Notes: generated by a model not told the origin, from the letters alone. Shown: positions 53,608 through 63,934, numbered from the stretch's first letter. The stretch is 64,000 nucleotides of DNA from Candidatus Binatia bacterium (GCA_022820725.1 JAJEFA010000010.1:248001-312000); one strand, 5' to 3'. Numbers and translations: made by a program.

Positions 53608-54726
53608 ATGCGTGACGGATTCAAAATTGTCGATACCGATTCTCATATGATGGAGCCGGACTGGCTGTGGGAACGGCATATGGAGGACGCGTATAAGGCC
53701 GAAGCGCCCCGGATGGGCGAGGCACCGGGGTCGGGACGTCGTACCTTTCTGGTCGAAGGCGAGTCGTTTACCCGTGAAAAGGGCAAATATCCGATGGCGG
53801 CCAAGGCGTTTCTCAAGGCCGCATACAAGGCCATGGACCGCTTTGAGCGAGCCAAAGAAACCGGCTTTAGCGCCAAAAGCCGACTCGTAGACATGGACGA
53901 GCAAGGCGTGGATGTCCAGATTCTCTACCCGACCTATACCGGCCAGATGCTCGGCCGCGAGTTCCGCGACACCAAACTGCTGGCGGCCTGCTGCCGGGCC
54001 TATAACAACTGGGCCGCCGACTATACCTCCGAAGCGCCCGAACGTCTCCGCTGGGCTGCAGCCCTCCCCATGCAGGAACCGGAAGAGGCGATCAAAGAGG
54101 CCGAACGCGCCGCGGCAAACGGCTGCGTGAGTTATTATATGCGACCCAATCCGGTCGGTGGCCGTACGCTGTGGCATGAGGACTATCACCCGCTGTGGGC
54201 GACCATTGAAAGGCTGGGCCGGCCGATCTCAACCCATGACTCGGCTTCGGCCTCGGTGCCCTCGTTTGGCGACCGCATGGACACGCATACCAGCGGCCAT
54301 ATTTTATCCCATCCGTTTGAGGCCATGGCGGCTATGGCCGGTTTGATCTGGTTCGGTATCTTTGAAAAATTCCCCCAGCTCAGGGTCATCCACGTTGAGG
54401 GCGACGGTGGCTGGACTCCGTACTGGCTGCAACGCATGGAGCAACACTGGAAGTTCAGCGGTAACGCCGAACATGAGTATCTCACCCGGCCGCCGACGGA
54501 GTATTTTCGCAACAATGTGTGCGTAGGTTTCCGGGGTGACGAGCCCACCATGAAATCTGCGGTGGAGTTGGTGGGCGACGATAATTTCACCTGGGACTCC
54601 GACTATCCGCACCCGGACGGCACCTATCCGTGGGGCGTGCAGGCCATGCTCGACCAACCTATTCCCGAAGAGTCGAAACGCAAGATGTTCTGGGATAATG
54701 GGGCGCGCATTTTTAATTTGGCGTAG
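53608..54726 (+). CDS. Amidohydrolase 2 family (TIM-barrel) protein
   Basis: A 372-residue amidohydrolase-2 protein. DTDSHMMEPDWLWERHM holds the first metal motif, AYNNWAADYTSEAPERLRWAA the family helix, VIHVEGDGGWTPYWLQRMEQHW the middle and WDSDYPHPDGTYPW the last Asp. It is a paralogue of the protein at 40799 but has a different N-terminal insert. GGAGGGAG precedes the ATG. It is the fourth gene of the acyl-CoA dehydrogenase operon and may decarboxylate or hydrolyse a ring-derived intermediate. Confidence 0.9.
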   Translation: MRDGFKIVDTDSHMMEPDWLWERHMEDAYKAEAPRMGEAPGSGRRTFLVEGESFTREKGKYPMAAKAFLKAAYKAMDRFERAKETGFSAKSRLVDMDEQGVDVQILYPTYTGQMLGREFRDTKLLAACCRAYNNWAADYTSEAPERLRWAAALPMQEPEEAIKEAERAAANGCVSYYMRPNPVGGRTLWHEDYHPLWATIERLGRPISTHDSASASVPSFGDRMDTHTSGHILSHPFEAMAAMAGLIWFGIFEKFPQLRVIHVEGDGGWTPYWLQRMEQHWKFSGNAEHEYLTRPPTEYFRNNVCVGFRGDEPTMKSAVELVGDDNFTWDSDYPHPDGTYPWGVQAMLDQPIPEESKRKMFWDNGARIFNLA

Positions 54727-54751
54727 CTATGGTTGCTGAGGAAACACGTAT

Positions 54752-55552
54752 ATGGATTTTAGCGGCAAAGTCAGCTTGGTGACGGGTGCAGCCTCGGGTA
54801 TTGGCCGCGCTACCGCCCTGGGATTTGCCCAGCGCGGCGGGGCGGTGGCGGTCGCTGATATCAACGCGGAGAACGCGAACGAAGTGGTCGCCGAGATCAC
54901 GGCAGCGGGCGGACAGGCCATTACCGTGATCGCCGATGTGACACAGCAGACCGACCTTGACCGGATGATTGCGACCACGACGGAGACCTTTGGCCGGCTC
55001 GATTTTCTGCACAATAACGCCTTTGGGCTGCCCGCGGTCCAGCCCGACAGTACGGTCATGGCCCGCACCGCCGACCTGGAAGACAGTGTCTGGAACAATA
55101 TGATCGACCTAGGCTTGTCGTCGGTCTTTCACGTCATGAAAAAGGCCATCCCGGTCATGCGCCAGAACGGCGGCGGGGCCATCGTCAATACCGCGTCCAT
55201 TTCGGGGCTGCGGGCCGATTACGGGATTGCCGCGTATAACGCCGCCAAGGCCGGCGTGATCAATCTCACCCGGGTGGTGGCTGTTGAATATGCCCGTGCC
55301 GGCATCCGGGCCAACTGCATCTGTCCGGGGGCCATCGACACGCCGCTGATCGCACCCGCCCTGGAACAACCGGGGTTTGCCGAGAAATTCGATGAGGTCA
55401 TCCCCATGGGACGGTTGGGCAGGCCGGAAGAAATGGCCAATGTCATCCTGTTTCTGGCCTCCGATCTGGCCTCGTTTGTGACTGGTGCGGCGTTTGTCGC
55501 CGACGGCGGTCAGACCGCCAAAACGGGCAGCCCATCGTTTCTGCCGGAGTAA
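54752..55552 (+). CDS. Short-chain dehydrogenase/reductase (SDR)
   Basis: A classical SDR of 266 residues: TGAASGIG (11-18), HNNA at 87-90 in place of NNAG, catalytic Ser149, Tyr162 and Lys166 (YNAAK). Asp36 after beta-2 favours NAD(H). The C-terminus FVTGAAFVADGGQTAKTGS is normal. It is 25 bases after the amidohydrolase. The ribosome-binding site GAGGAAAC is reasonable. Probably a 3-hydroxyacyl or hydroxysteroid dehydrogenase in the same pathway. Confidence 0.92.
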   Translation: MDFSGKVSLVTGAASGIGRATALGFAQRGGAVAVADINAENANEVVAEITAAGGQAITVIADVTQQTDLDRMIATTTETFGRLDFLHNNAFGLPAVQPDSTVMARTADLEDSVWNNMIDLGLSSVFHVMKKAIPVMRQNGGGAIVNTASISGLRADYGIAAYNAAKAGVINLTRVVAVEYARAGIRANCICPGAIDTPLIAPALEQPGFAEKFDEVIPMGRLGRPEEMANVILFLASDLASFVTGAAFVADGGQTAKTGSPSFLPE

Positions 55553-55619
55553 CACCAACACCTTGTCCATTTCCCAGAGGGAAGAGGGAAAAAACAGGGG
55601 GACGAAAAAGGAGGACAAC

Positions 55620-56057
55620 ATGGCAGACAAGAGTCTTGAGGTGCAAATGCAAGAAATGGTTGACCGCGAAGCGATTCGCAACCTGCCTTTGCAGTATTGT
55701 CACTGTGTGTGGCAACAGGATTTGGAGGGATACGTCGACCTCTTTACCGAAGACGGCTCGTTCTCGACCGACGACCCCAGCCTGCCGGGCGCGCAGGGAC
55801 ACGATGGCCTACGCACCATGATCAAGGGTGGCCTAGCGATGCAACCGCGGCCCTTCATCCATAACCACGTCATTGAGCTGAGTGGGCCGGATCAGGCCAC
55901 GGGGACGTGTTATGTGGAAGTCCACATGAACCGCGAGGGCAAAAAGTGGGAAATGAAGGGCTGGTATAACGACGAGTACGCCAAAGTTGACGGCGAGTGG
56001 AAGTTCAAATCGCGTCGGATCACGACCGATTCCTTTGGCCCAAAGGACGAAGCCTAG
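55620..56057 (+). CDS. SnoaL-like / NTF2-fold protein
   Basis: A 145-residue SnoaL-like protein (MVDREAIRNLPLQYCHCVWQ, YVDLFTEDGSFS, WYNDEYAKVDGEWKFKSRRI). It resembles the family found beside aromatic dioxygenases and steroid enzymes. AAAGGAGGA precedes ATG 55620; the upstream open frame overlaps the SDR end and is not coding. It is the last gene of the 51405-56057 operon and converges with the next LLM gene. Confidence 0.87.
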   Translation: MADKSLEVQMQEMVDREAIRNLPLQYCHCVWQQDLEGYVDLFTEDGSFSTDDPSLPGAQGHDGLRTMIKGGLAMQPRPFIHNHVIELSGPDQATGTCYVEVHMNREGKKWEMKGWYNDEYAKVDGEWKFKSRRITTDSFGPKDEA

Positions 56058-56070
56058 CGGGATCGATAGC

Positions 56071-56904
56071 TCAGTCCCTGGGCACCTCGGCATACACGCG
56101 CTGCATGGTGTCCAGATGACCCTGCGTATCCAGACCGCCCCCGAGCGTGCGTAAACACACGTGGCTGAGGCCGGCTCGCCGCCACCCGGCCACCCGGTCG
56201 CGCCATTCCGCCTCTCGGGGACCGACTACGGCCACACCGGCTTCGGTGCCGATATCCTGTGGGCTCCGGCCGGCCGTTTCAGCAGCGCGCAGAATATCGG
56301 CCTGTATAGCCGGGAACTCTTCCGGCGTACACAGCACGAACCAGCCGTCGGCCAGGCGTCCGACCCGACGCCGAATGCGTGGGATGGGCACGCTCTGCGC
56401 GCCTATCCAGAGCGGGATTGGCTTTTGGACCGGTAGCGGATTCAGACCGGCTCCGGAGACTGTGTCCCAGCGTCCGTCAAATTCAACCGTGGGCTGCGTC
56501 CAGAGCTGCTTGAGGAGGCCCATCTGTTCCTCGCAGCGATCCCCCCGCGTCCGAAAGTCCGCACCCATAGCCTGGTATTCCTCAGCGCTGGGACCAACGC
56601 CGATGCCGAGCCGCAGGCGGCCACCGGACAGCACGTCCAACTCCGCAGCCTGCTTGGCGACCAGCACGGTCTGGCGCGAGGGCAGAACAATGACCGAAGG
56701 CACCAGCTCTATCCTCTGCGTTATGGCCGCCACATAGGCCAGCAGCGTCAGCGGCTCGTGCACATAACCGCTATCGGGCCGGAGAACCTGATCCGGGACG
56801 CGCAAATGCGTATAGCCCAACTCGTCGGCCGTTTGGGCAAACGCCCTGATTGCTCCCAAATCGCCCTGAAGCTCTCTCACCGGTAGTGAAATCCCAATCC
56901 TCAT
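56071..56904 (-). CDS. LLM-class F420-dependent oxidoreductase
   Basis: A 277-residue luciferase-like protein of a short F420-type group: MRIGISLPVRELQGDLGAIR, THLRVPDQVL, IELVPSVIVLPSRQTVLVAKQ and GGRLRLGIGVGPSAEEYQA. AGGAG lies eight bases before ATG 56904, six codons inside a slightly longer open frame. It converges with the SnoaL-like gene (13 bases between stops) and is the distal gene after GST and the next LLM gene on the minus strand. Confidence 0.9.
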   Translation of the reverse strand: MRIGISLPVRELQGDLGAIRAFAQTADELGYTHLRVPDQVLRPDSGYVHEPLTLLAYVAAITQRIELVPSVIVLPSRQTVLVAKQAAELDVLSGGRLRLGIGVGPSAEEYQAMGADFRTRGDRCEEQMGLLKQLWTQPTVEFDGRWDTVSGAGLNPLPVQKPIPLWIGAQSVPIPRIRRRVGRLADGWFVLCTPEEFPAIQADILRAAETAGRSPQDIGTEAGVAVVGPREAEWRDRVAGWRRAGLSHVCLRTLGGGLDTQGHLDTMQRVYAEVPRD

Positions 56905-56970
56905 GAATTTTCTCCTACTCATTCAGCCCCTTCTCGCAGGTAGAAGAGGGCGGCTCAAGACCTGTCGCAC

Positions 56971-57603
56971 TTAGAATTTCAACACGGCTTGAGCCGCCGC
57001 ACGTTGGCGGTACGCGGCGTCCCAGCGTGTGAGATGCGGATAGTCTCCGATGAGATCAAACTTGGCAAAGCGCATGAACTGCAAGGCCGCCTGAAGGGTG
57101 CAGTCGGCAACCGATACGCGATCGCCTAATAGCAGTGCGCGACCGTCGGCTAAAACATTCTCAAGGTACTGAAATGCAACCGGCAGTGCCTGCTTAGCCT
57201 GGGCCGCAACCCCGGGATTAGGGGGAAGTCCGATAGGCGATTTCGTGGCATGGACATAGCGCCCGATCTGAAGCAGCACGCGGAGATCGGCGATACGTTC
57301 CAGTTCACGGGCGCGTATACGTTTACGCGTCCCATTCCCCCACATTGCCGGTTGGGGAAAACGCTCTTCCAAATACTCAATAATCGCCAGGGATTCGACA
57401 ATATACTCATTGTCCGCAACCTCCAGCACGGGCAGACTCCCAAACGGATTGCGCGCCAGATGGTCCTCACTCCTTTGCTCGTTTTTGAGCGCATTGACGA
57501 GGACCTGTTCGATACCCATCTCAGTCCCGGCAGCCGTTTTCTCGGCAATATACAGCATCACTTTCGTGGGGTTTGGTGCGGCAGGCACCATATAGAGTTT
57601 CAT
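56971..57603 (-). CDS. Glutathione S-transferase
   Basis: A 210-residue GST with the thioredoxin-fold N-terminus (LYMVPAAPNPTKVMLYIAEK), the NPFGSLPVLEVADNEYIVES cis-Pro/glutathione site and an all-helical C-terminal domain ending in DYPHLTRWDAAY. The catalytic Ser/Tyr region reads PAAPNPTK, so Asn or Ser type chemistry is possible. It conjugates electrophiles to glutathione. It lies between two LLM genes on the same strand. Confidence 0.9.
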   Translation of the reverse strand: MKLYMVPAAPNPTKVMLYIAEKTAAGTEMGIEQVLVNALKNEQRSEDHLARNPFGSLPVLEVADNEYIVESLAIIEYLEERFPQPAMWGNGTRKRIRARELERIADLRVLLQIGRYVHATKSPIGLPPNPGVAAQAKQALPVAFQYLENVLADGRALLLGDRVSVADCTLQAALQFMRFAKFDLIGDYPHLTRWDAAYRQRAAAQAVLKF

Positions 57604-57655
57604 TATGTCAGCCTTCTACCAGTGCGATTTTCGTTCAATTTCACAATGTCGTGGG

Positions 57656-58687
57656 CTACAGGCACAACTCCGCCAGGACGCGCAGAGCCTCGACCTGATT
57701 CGTGCCAATAATCATGGTCGTGACGGGTGACGCTTTCCAGCGCGTGAGTTGCTCGGCGATGTGTTCCTTGGGACCGACCAGGGCAACGGCATCGACAAGC
57801 TCATCAGGCACAGCCGCTTGGGCGGCCGCTTTCTGGCCCGAGAGGTATAAATCCTGCAATGTTGTGGCCAGTCCCTCATACCCGAAGTTCCGGACATAGC
57901 TGTTATAGAAATTCTTGGTGCGTGCCCCCATGCCACCGATATACAAGGCCAGACTGGCTTTGACCGGGGCGCGGCATTGGTCCAGGTCGTCCCCCAGCAC
58001 ACACGTCACATACGGGGCGAGATCAAAATCCCGCAGGCTTTTGCCGTTCCCGGCTTTGGCCAACCCGGCTTCGAGGTGCGGGAGATAATACGATTCGCCC
58101 CAATCCGGACTCATCCACACCGGAAGCAGGCCGTCGGCGATTTCTGCAGCCAGCTCAATCCCCTTGGGGCCAATCGAGGCGGTGTAAATTTTCATATCGG
58201 GCCGACCGTGGAGAATACTCTTCAGCGGCTTGCCCAGCCCGCTGGCATCCGGCCCGGCGTACGGAATCTGATATTCCTGGCCGGCGAACTCAAGCCGTTC
58301 CTCACGGGCCAGAATTTTGCGTAGAATTTCGACGTACTCCCGATAGCGTTGGAGCGGCTTGCCATAGGGCACACCGTGCCAGCCCTCAATGACCTGTGGA
58401 TTCGACGGCCCCAACCCAATCAGAAAGCGTCCATCGGTCAAACCATCAAGCGTCATGGCGGTCATGGCCGTCATGGCCGGAGTCCGCGCCTGCATCTGCA
58501 AGATTCCCGCTCCCAGCTTGATTTTTGACGTACGCGCGCCAACAAAGGCCAGAAAAGAAACCACGTCCGAACCCCAGGCCTCACCGGTCCAGACCGAGTC
58601 GAACCCCAGACGTTCGGCCTCCAAGATCACCTCCATGGTGTGCTCCATCTTCGGGCCTGAGTATCCGGTGACTAATCCAAGTCGCAT
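57656..58687 (-). CDS. LLM-class F420-dependent oxidoreductase
   Basis: A 343-residue luciferase-like protein of a longer F420-type subgroup: [60 protein letters not shown] and [20 protein letters not shown]. The AGGAGGGAGT before the ATG is strong. It precedes the GST gene by 52 bases. This is the seventh LLM-family gene in the window. Confidence 0.9.
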   Translation of the reverse strand: MRLGLVTGYSGPKMEHTMEVILEAERLGFDSVWTGEAWGSDVVSFLAFVGARTSKIKLGAGILQMQARTPAMTAMTAMTLDGLTDGRFLIGLGPSNPQVIEGWHGVPYGKPLQRYREYVEILRKILAREERLEFAGQEYQIPYAGPDASGLGKPLKSILHGRPDMKIYTASIGPKGIELAAEIADGLLPVWMSPDWGESYYLPHLEAGLAKAGNGKSLRDFDLAPYVTCVLGDDLDQCRAPVKASLALYIGGMGARTKNFYNSYVRNFGYEGLATTLQDLYLSGQKAAAQAAVPDELVDAVALVGPKEHIAEQLTRWKASPVTTMIIGTNQVEALRVLAELCL

Positions 58688-58720
58688 CGCACTCCCTCCT
58701 GTGGGCTCGGACTATAGCGC

Positions 58721-59584
58721 TCACACCCGTACGTCTTCGACCGTGCTCCGGCGCAACTCCCGCCGCTGGGAAAGATCGTAGCGCCGACCGCGATGCAGCA
58801 CGGCGCGATTGTCCCAGATCACCAGGTCACCCGGACGCCAGGTATGGCGGTACACAAACTGACGTTGCGTGGCATGCTCTAAGAGGTCGGCGAGCAGGAG
58901 CCGCCCTCCCGGGACGGGCCAGCCCACAATGCGCGTGGCATGCGCCCCGATAAAGAGCGTCTTACGCTGGGAGCCCGGATGGGTACGGATGATAGGCCAT
59001 TCCACGGGCGGATACTTGGCCAAATCTTCCGGCGTGTACTGCTGGTCGCCGAGCTGAATACGCGAATGAAAGGCGGAGTGTTCGGCCACCAGCCCCTCGA
59101 TCTCTCCCTTGACCTCGTCCGGCAGCGCATCGTAGGCCGCGCGCATATCCGCGAACTCGGTTTCTCCTCCCTGCTCGGGGACAATACAGGCCAGCAGCAG
59201 GGAATACCGCGCCGACGGTTGCTTGAACGAGCTGTCGCTGTGCCAGAGCTGGTTGGCCAGCATGGTAATCAGGCGCGGGTCGTCCCGGGTCAGAATCTGA
59301 CTTTCGAGATCAACGTTGGAGATATCGATCATCCCGGCCTCTTTGAATCGACTCCGCCGCTGCAACACCTTGAGCAGTCCCATATCGACAGGACCGAGCG
59401 CGCGGGTAAACGCCATCTGCTGGGATTCGTCCAGGACTTGGTCGCGGAAGACTAGCACGGCGAACTCATCCAGCGCCGCCTCGACCTGGGCGGCTTCAGC
59501 CGGGTCGGTTGGCTGCCGCAGGTCTAGCCCTTGGGCTTCAGCAACGAACACTGGATGCAATGGAGACAGGGTGAGAGTGTGCAT
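58721..59584 (-). CDS. TauD/TfdA-family Fe(II)/2-oxoglutarate dioxygenase
   Basis: A 287-residue TauD-like oxygenase with iron ligands His115, Asp117 (WHSDSSF) and His264 (NRAVLHRGRRYD), and a C-terminal Arg pair near residue 275 for 2-oxoglutarate. It resembles the protein at 46836 in ligand spacing and the MRAAYDALPDEVK helix. GGGGAAA precedes ATG 59584; the upstream open extension looks non-coding. It heads the minus-strand group with LLM, GST and LLM genes. Confidence 0.9.
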   Translation of the reverse strand: MHTLTLSPLHPVFVAEAQGLDLRQPTDPAEAAQVEAALDEFAVLVFRDQVLDESQQMAFTRALGPVDMGLLKVLQRRSRFKEAGMIDISNVDLESQILTRDDPRLITMLANQLWHSDSSFKQPSARYSLLLACIVPEQGGETEFADMRAAYDALPDEVKGEIEGLVAEHSAFHSRIQLGDQQYTPEDLAKYPPVEWPIIRTHPGSQRKTLFIGAHATRIVGWPVPGGRLLLADLLEHATQRQFVYRHTWRPGDLVIWDNRAVLHRGRRYDLSQRRELRRSTVEDVRV

Positions 59585-59846
59585 GGGATTTCCCCTACCG
59601 AAGAACACACGGCCCTTCTTGGTTGAGTTTGGGGCCGCCTTTTGCCCGACCAGGTCGAGTATGCCCGTCCAAGATCCGTTTGGGAAGCGGCTCCGTACGA
59701 GCAAGAACCATCCGTCCCCGCTCTACCGCCGTGCCTCCATCACTCCAGATCAGTAGTAAAAAAATTCCGACTATTCTGTTGCCATGCCAAGATGGTCCTC
59801 ACTCCCAGACGCTTCCAGGCAGGCCGCGCTTATCCGGCGGAACGCA

Positions 59847-59875
59847 TTGATTCTTCACGCCTCAACGTTTACGAT
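59847..59875 (+). promoter_or_regulatory. Candidate promoter of the second hydantoinase-type pair
   Basis: TTGATT at 59847-59852, a 17-base spacer and TACGAT at 59870-59875, each four of six matches. It lies in the 355-base divergent gap (59585-59939), in which no gene is seen, and would give a leader of about 58 bases. Confidence 0.4.
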
Positions 59876-59939
59876 TCGGAGACGTTTTCCTGCGGGAGTC
59901 CGGTCTGTGAGTAGAATCGTTTCGTAAAGGAGTGCACCC

Positions 59940-61865
59940 ATGGCAACGGCCAGTAAGATTGATGCCATCCCCCTGCCACCCACGGAGGCGGCGTTCGACC
60001 CCATCACTTTCAGTGTGATCCGTAACCGCTTTGAGGCCATTGGTCAGGAGATGACCTTGGCCATGGAGCAGACGGCCTGGACCTCGGTTATTGCCCTGGC
60101 CCGCGACTATTCGTGCATGATCTACGACGCCCACTCCAGCGGGCCGCGTCAAGTCACCATGGCCGATTGCCTGCCCATCCACTGCAACAGTATTCGGACC
60201 CTGCTGATGGAAATTGTCTCCGTGTTTGGAGACGATATCCACGACGGCGACGTGTATATGTCGAACGATCCCTACCGAGGCAATACCCACATCCCGGACC
60301 TAGTGACGGCCCAGCCGGTCTTCGTAGACGGCAAGCAGGTGTTCTGGACCGTGGCGCGCGGCCATCAGCTCGATACCGGCGCTATTGAGGCGTCGAGCAT
60401 CGTGCCCGCGGCCAAGACTATTTTCCAGGAAGGCATTGTCATTCCGCCGACCAAGCTGGTCGACCGGGGTGTCGAACGCCACGATATTGTCGAGCTGTAT
60501 CTCGCCAACGTGCGCTACCGGGACGCCCTGCACGGCGACCTGCGTGCCCAACTCGGCGCCTGTGGCGTAGCCCGCAAGGGTCTGATCGAGCTGTGCGAGC
60601 AGTACGGTCGCGACGAGGTGGTGCGCTATAGCGACGGGCTCATGGACTACGCCGACCAGCGCGCGTCAGAGGAGTTCCGCTCGATTCCTGACGGCGTCTA
60701 CCACGGTGAGACCTGGACCGATACCGACGGCAATGGGGCCACCGATATTCCGATTCGGGCCACCATCACCAAGAAGGGCGCGGATATCCATGTGCATTAC
60801 AGCGGTGGGCCGCCGTCCACCGGATCGTTCAACGCGACCTATGCGGTCATGATGGCGACTTCGACGATCCCGTTTCTGTACTATATTGACTCCGACATTC
60901 CGCATAACCACGGCGTGCTGCAACACATCAGCGCCAACGCCGACGACAACACCATCTGCCTGGCCAAGTGGCCGGCCGCAGTGGCAGGGGCAACCCAGAA
61001 TCCCGCCGATCCCATGCACGAGGTCATCAATATCGCCATGGCCGAGGCCATCCCAGAGCGCGTGCCCGCGGGCGGGGCGCACACCGCCCACATCCCGAAC
61101 TTCAACGGGGTTGATTCGAGAACCGGTAAGGAGTGGGGCTGCATGCTGTTCAACAGTGGCGGAGGCCAGGGCGCGGCAAAGAACGCCGATGGGTGGCCGG
61201 TGCTGTGCACCATCGCCGGCATGGGGGGACTCACCTCGGCCTCAATCGAGCAGTTGGAGTTGCTGTATCCGATCCGCGTCGAGCAGAACGAAATCGAGAC
61301 CGACGCCCTGGGCATGGGCCAATGGATCGGCGGACCCGGACTGCGCACCCGCTATCGGCCGATTGCCGGGGATATGGAGTGCGTCGGCTTTGGCGAGGGC
61401 CTGAAGAATCCGCCGCACGGGGTGAACGGCGGCGCCATGAGCCCAGGCGGCGGCATTTATATTGAGCACGCGGATGGCAGCCGGACGTTTACCTCCTCCG
61501 CAGGGCAATTACTGATTCGCGAAGGCGAGACCTGGAACGGGGTATCCGCGGGCGGCGGCGGCTGGGGCAACCCACTCGACCGCGACCCGGAACAGGTGCG
61601 CCGCGACCTGCGGGACGAGTGGATCAGCGAAGACACGGCCCGCAACGTGTTTGGCGTGGTCGTCAAGGACGACCTTGAGCGCAGCCTCGACGTGGCCGCG
61701 ACCGACAATCTCCGGGCCGAACTGCGTCAGAACGAGCGTCCGATGATCGAGCCCACCACGCCAGCGGCCGGCACCTGGACGCAGCAGAATATGCGCCCCG
61801 GTGATCGCTATCTCGAAGCCCCGACCATCGCCCGAAACTTCAGCACTACGCCGCAGGAGACGTAA
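59940..61865 (+). CDS. Hydantoinase B/oxoprolinase family subunit
   Basis: A 641-residue hydantoinase B-type protein. DPITFSVIRNRFEAIGQEMTL is the canonical start, DVYMSNDPYRGNTHIPDL and FWTVARGHQLDTG hold conserved His/Asp, and the C-terminus has GGGGWGNPLDRDPEQVRRDL. It is shorter than the acx-like alpha subunit at 8717 and lacks a gamma partner, so a N-methylhydantoinase, 5-oxoprolinase or related ATP-dependent amide hydrolysis is more likely than ketone carboxylation. AAAGGAG precedes the ATG; the partner A subunit begins two bases after its stop. Confidence 0.9.
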   Translation: MATASKIDAIPLPPTEAAFDPITFSVIRNRFEAIGQEMTLAMEQTAWTSVIALARDYSCMIYDAHSSGPRQVTMADCLPIHCNSIRTLLMEIVSVFGDDIHDGDVYMSNDPYRGNTHIPDLVTAQPVFVDGKQVFWTVARGHQLDTGAIEASSIVPAAKTIFQEGIVIPPTKLVDRGVERHDIVELYLANVRYRDALHGDLRAQLGACGVARKGLIELCEQYGRDEVVRYSDGLMDYADQRASEEFRSIPDGVYHGETWTDTDGNGATDIPIRATITKKGADIHVHYSGGPPSTGSFNATYAVMMATSTIPFLYYIDSDIPHNHGVLQHISANADDNTICLAKWPAAVAGATQNPADPMHEVINIAMAEAIPERVPAGGAHTAHIPNFNGVDSRTGKEWGCMLFNSGGGQGAAKNADGWPVLCTIAGMGGLTSASIEQLELLYPIRVEQNEIETDALGMGQWIGGPGLRTRYRPIAGDMECVGFGEGLKNPPHGVNGGAMSPGGGIYIEHADGSRTFTSSAGQLLIREGETWNGVSAGGGGWGNPLDRDPEQVRRDLRDEWISEDTARNVFGVVVKDDLERSLDVAATDNLRAELRQNERPMIEPTTPAAGTWTQQNMRPGDRYLEAPTIARNFSTTPQET

Positions 61866-61867
61866 AC

Positions 61868-63934
61868 ATGGGGCATCGGGTCGGTATCGATATCGGCGGC
61901 ACCTTCACCGATGTGGTCCTGCTGCGCGACGACGGCAGGTTCCACGTCTACAAAGAAGACTCGACTCCTGACCAACCCCTGCTGGCGATTACGCGGGGGC
62001 TCAGCGGCATGGCCGAGGAAGCAGGAACCACGGTCGCGGAACTGCTGCGTGAGACGGAATTTCTGGTTCATGGCCAGACTATGGCGACCAATGCTCTGAT
62101 CCAGCGCAACGGCCCGGTCATCGGCCTGCTGTGCACCCAGGGGCTCCGGGATATCATGTATCTGGGCCGGGGCGGCAAGCCCGAGCGATTCAACATCCAC
62201 CTCCAGAAGCCTGAGGACTTTATTCCGCGCTATTTGCGCCTGGGCATTCCCGAGCGTACCGGGGCGGACGGCTCCGAGGTCCTGCCGCTCGACGAAGAGG
62301 CGGTTCGCGTAGCGGCCCAACGACTCGGCGCCCACGGCGTCAAAGCGGTGGCGGTGGCCTATCTGTGGTCCATCGTCGATCCGAGCCACGAAAAACGCAC
62401 TGCCGAGATCGTACGCGAGGAGTTGCCCGGCGTCGATGTGCTGTGCTCCTCCGATGTCCTGCCGGAGATTCGCGAGTGGGAGCGCACTTCGGCAACCGTG
62501 CTGTCGGCCTATATCGCGCCCATTATCGGCGACTATCTGCGCGCCTTTGAGAAAGAGATGGCGGCCGACGGCCTGCCCCATCCGCCGCAGATCATGCAGG
62601 TCAACGGCGGCTGTGCGTCGGTTGAGGACCTTTTGGCGCGGCCTGTCAACGCGGTCGCCTCGGGTCCCGCAGCCGGGCCGGCTGCGGGCGCGCACTACGC
62701 CTCGGATACCAAGGCGCCCGACCGGCTGATCATCATCGACATGGGCGGGACCAGCTTCGACGTCTGTATGCTGCGCGACAGTGAACCGGTCATGTCAACC
62801 GATATCAAGGTTGCGCACCAGCCTATTGGGGTGAACGGGGTCGAAGTGCTGTCGATCGGCGCCGGTGGCGGCTCCATTGCCTGGCTCGACAGCGGCAAGG
62901 CGCTGCGGGTCGGTCCGCAGAGCGCGGGTTCCCAGCCAGGTCCGGCCTGTTACGGCCGGGGAGGCCGTGCGCCTGCGGTCACCGACGCCAACCTGGCCGT
63001 TGGCCGGATGTCGCCCGGTGCGTTTCTGGGCGGCCGACGTTCTCTCGACGAGAGCCTGGCGCAACGGGCCATTGCCGAAAATATTGCCACGCCGTTGGGG
63101 CTGTCCGTCCGCGAGGCCGCGGCCGGCATCCTGACCATCGTGAACTCGAATATGGCCTCGGCCATCCGAGCGGTCTCGATTGAACGCGGCATTGATCCCC
63201 GCGACTATGTCATGGTCGCGGGCGGCGGGGCGGGCGGCCTGCACGCAGCCGAGCTAGCTCGCATGCTGGAGATCGGCGAGGTTTTGATTCCGCGTTCCGC
63301 GGGTGGGCTGTGTGCGTTCGGTATGGCGGTCACGCCGGTACGGCACGATTATGTGCGCCTCCACCACTGCTATACGAATCAGTCAGGCGCGGCCACGGAC
63401 ATCGGCCGGGTGTTTGACGACTTGATCGCCGAGAGCGGCGCCCATCTTGAGGAGGAGGGCTTTAAGCCCGAAGAGATTCGGTTCGCCCGGCACCTGGAGG
63501 GACGCTATCCCGGCCAAGTCCATAGCCTGACCGTACCGCTGCCCGAAGGACCCATTGACGCTACCCTCTTGCGTCGACTCGAAGCTGACTTTCATGACGA
63601 GCACGAGCGGCGATTTACCTATTCGATGCGCGACCAGCCCATTGAGTGCCTGCACTGGCGGATCGCCGCCACGGGCAACCGCCCCGCCCCTGAAGGTCGG
63701 CTGGCCACACAGTCCGCGGGCCGACCACAGCCGACCAGCCGGCGCATGGCCTATATGGCTGGGGTCAATGCCGAGGTGGAAACCGAGGTGTATCAGGGCA
63801 ACGCGTTGGCGGCGGGTGACCGGCTCACCGGCCCGGCCATCGTTGAGTTCAGCACGACCACGGTGGTCGTCAACCCGGATGATCGGCTGACCGTCCAGGC
63901 AGACGGCAGCTCGCTGCTGACGATCGCCCTCTAA
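61868..63934 (+). CDS. Hydantoinase A/oxoprolinase family subunit
   Basis: A 688-residue hydantoinase A-type ATPase. GIDIGGTFTDVVLL at residue 6 and IIIDMGGTSFDVCML near residue 292 are the two ASKHA phosphate loops, VHGQTMATNALIQRNG and VNGGCASVEDLLARPV the domain interface, and SGPAAGPAAGA the adenosine loop. It would couple ATP hydrolysis to opening of a cyclic amide by the B subunit. The start has GGAGACG and is two bases from the B stop. Confidence 0.92.
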   Translation: MGHRVGIDIGGTFTDVVLLRDDGRFHVYKEDSTPDQPLLAITRGLSGMAEEAGTTVAELLRETEFLVHGQTMATNALIQRNGPVIGLLCTQGLRDIMYLGRGGKPERFNIHLQKPEDFIPRYLRLGIPERTGADGSEVLPLDEEAVRVAAQRLGAHGVKAVAVAYLWSIVDPSHEKRTAEIVREELPGVDVLCSSDVLPEIREWERTSATVLSAYIAPIIGDYLRAFEKEMAADGLPHPPQIMQVNGGCASVEDLLARPVNAVASGPAAGPAAGAHYASDTKAPDRLIIIDMGGTSFDVCMLRDSEPVMSTDIKVAHQPIGVNGVEVLSIGAGGGSIAWLDSGKALRVGPQSAGSQPGPACYGRGGRAPAVTDANLAVGRMSPGAFLGGRRSLDESLAQRAIAENIATPLGLSVREAAAGILTIVNSNMASAIRAVSIERGIDPRDYVMVAGGGAGGLHAAELARMLEIGEVLIPRSAGGLCAFGMAVTPVRHDYVRLHHCYTNQSGAATDIGRVFDDLIAESGAHLEEEGFKPEEIRFARHLEGRYPGQVHSLTVPLPEGPIDATLLRRLEADFHDEHERRFTYSMRDQPIECLHWRIAATGNRPAPEGRLATQSAGRPQPTSRRMAYMAGVNAEVETEVYQGNALAAGDRLTGPAIVEFSTTTVVVNPDDRLTVQADGSSLLTIAL

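Noticed and set aside
52726-54189. A 487-codon minus-strand frame across the acyl-CoA dehydrogenase and amidohydrolase
   Set aside because: It spans two well-supported plus-strand genes and their gap, and shows no protein-family features.
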